A stretch of DNA of 5,033 bases from Kiritimatiellales bacterium (GTDB lineage: Bacteria > Verrucomicrobiota > Kiritimatiellia > Kiritimatiellales > Pontiellaceae). The position numbers were made by a program, and so were the translations under genes. The stretch covers positions 1-5,033 of the forward strand of contig WFRA01000332.1 of NCBI GenBank assembly GCA_015486775.1, written 5' to 3'. Shown here piece by piece: positions 5,020-5,033 of the stretch (the first letter of the stretch is position 1; each line of letters begins with the position of its first letter). The notes under the pieces are model-generated. The model was not told where the DNA came from, searched no databases, and saw only the letters and a list, made by a program, of their open reading frames with translations.

Positions 5020-5033
5020 ATGCAAATGAGACC
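5020..5033 (+). CDS. Start of a further gene (truncated by window end)
   Basis: ATG at 5020 opens a frame M-Q-M-R-P that runs off the window. GGAG (5008-5011) lies 8 nt upstream, and only 14 bp separate the ATG from the previous stop, so it is probably the next gene of the same operon. A second in-frame ATG at 5026 is possible. Too little remains to name the product. Confidence 0.55.

Overview
All genes lie on the + strand. The window reads as part of a carbohydrate-catabolism locus in an environmental bacterium. The mixed domain set suggests the PVC group, most likely Kiritimatiellota (Pontiella-like). It consists of a secreted-type beta-propeller hydrolase with a DNRLRE/CBM96-like tail, an FCD-type GntR regulator, sugar redox enzymes, and GC-rich hairpin repeats between genes. 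That taxonomic call is an inference from gene types and remembered repeat styles, not from a marker gene.

Layout. Bases 1-1443 hold the 3' part of a sialidase-like beta-propeller protein with a C-terminal carbohydrate-binding-like domain; its start is outside the window. Bases 1444-1698 are non-coding, with a small stem-loop at the stop codon, an 8-bp-periodic purine-rich tract, a perfect dyad and weak promoter-like boxes. Next come a GntR/FadR-family regulator (about 1699-2379) and an aldo/keto reductase (2376-3299) that overlap by GTGA and are probably translationally coupled. A 111-bp intergenic inverted repeat (3301-3412) leads to a YhcH/YjgK/YiaL-family protein (3435-3890). A 197-bp gap (3891-4087) holds a third repeat of the same style and a compact structure predicted to fold as a three-way junction. 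A Gfo/Idh/MocA-family oxidoreductase follows (4088-5005), and the first codons of another gene begin at 5020.

How the genes may work together (inference). The extracellular hydrolase would release a sugar from a glycan. The GntR protein would sense an intermediate (FCD domains bind carboxylic acids). The YhcH-like protein would handle an anomer or lactone form of a sugar or sugar acid. The two NAD(P)-type oxidoreductases would interconvert carbonyl and hydroxyl forms. Sialidase-like plus YhcH (NanQ is a sialic acid anomerase) plus Gfo/Idh (YjhC and NanOx act on 2,7-anhydro-sialic acid) recalls scavenging of sialic acid or anhydro-sialic acid. The substrate cannot be fixed from sequence alone, and no NanA, NanE or NanK is visible here.

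No tRNA, rRNA, CRISPR array, transposase or phage gene was seen. The least ordinary content is the intergenic repeat architecture and the AKR/YhcH/Gfo-Idh gene combination, rather than any single gene.
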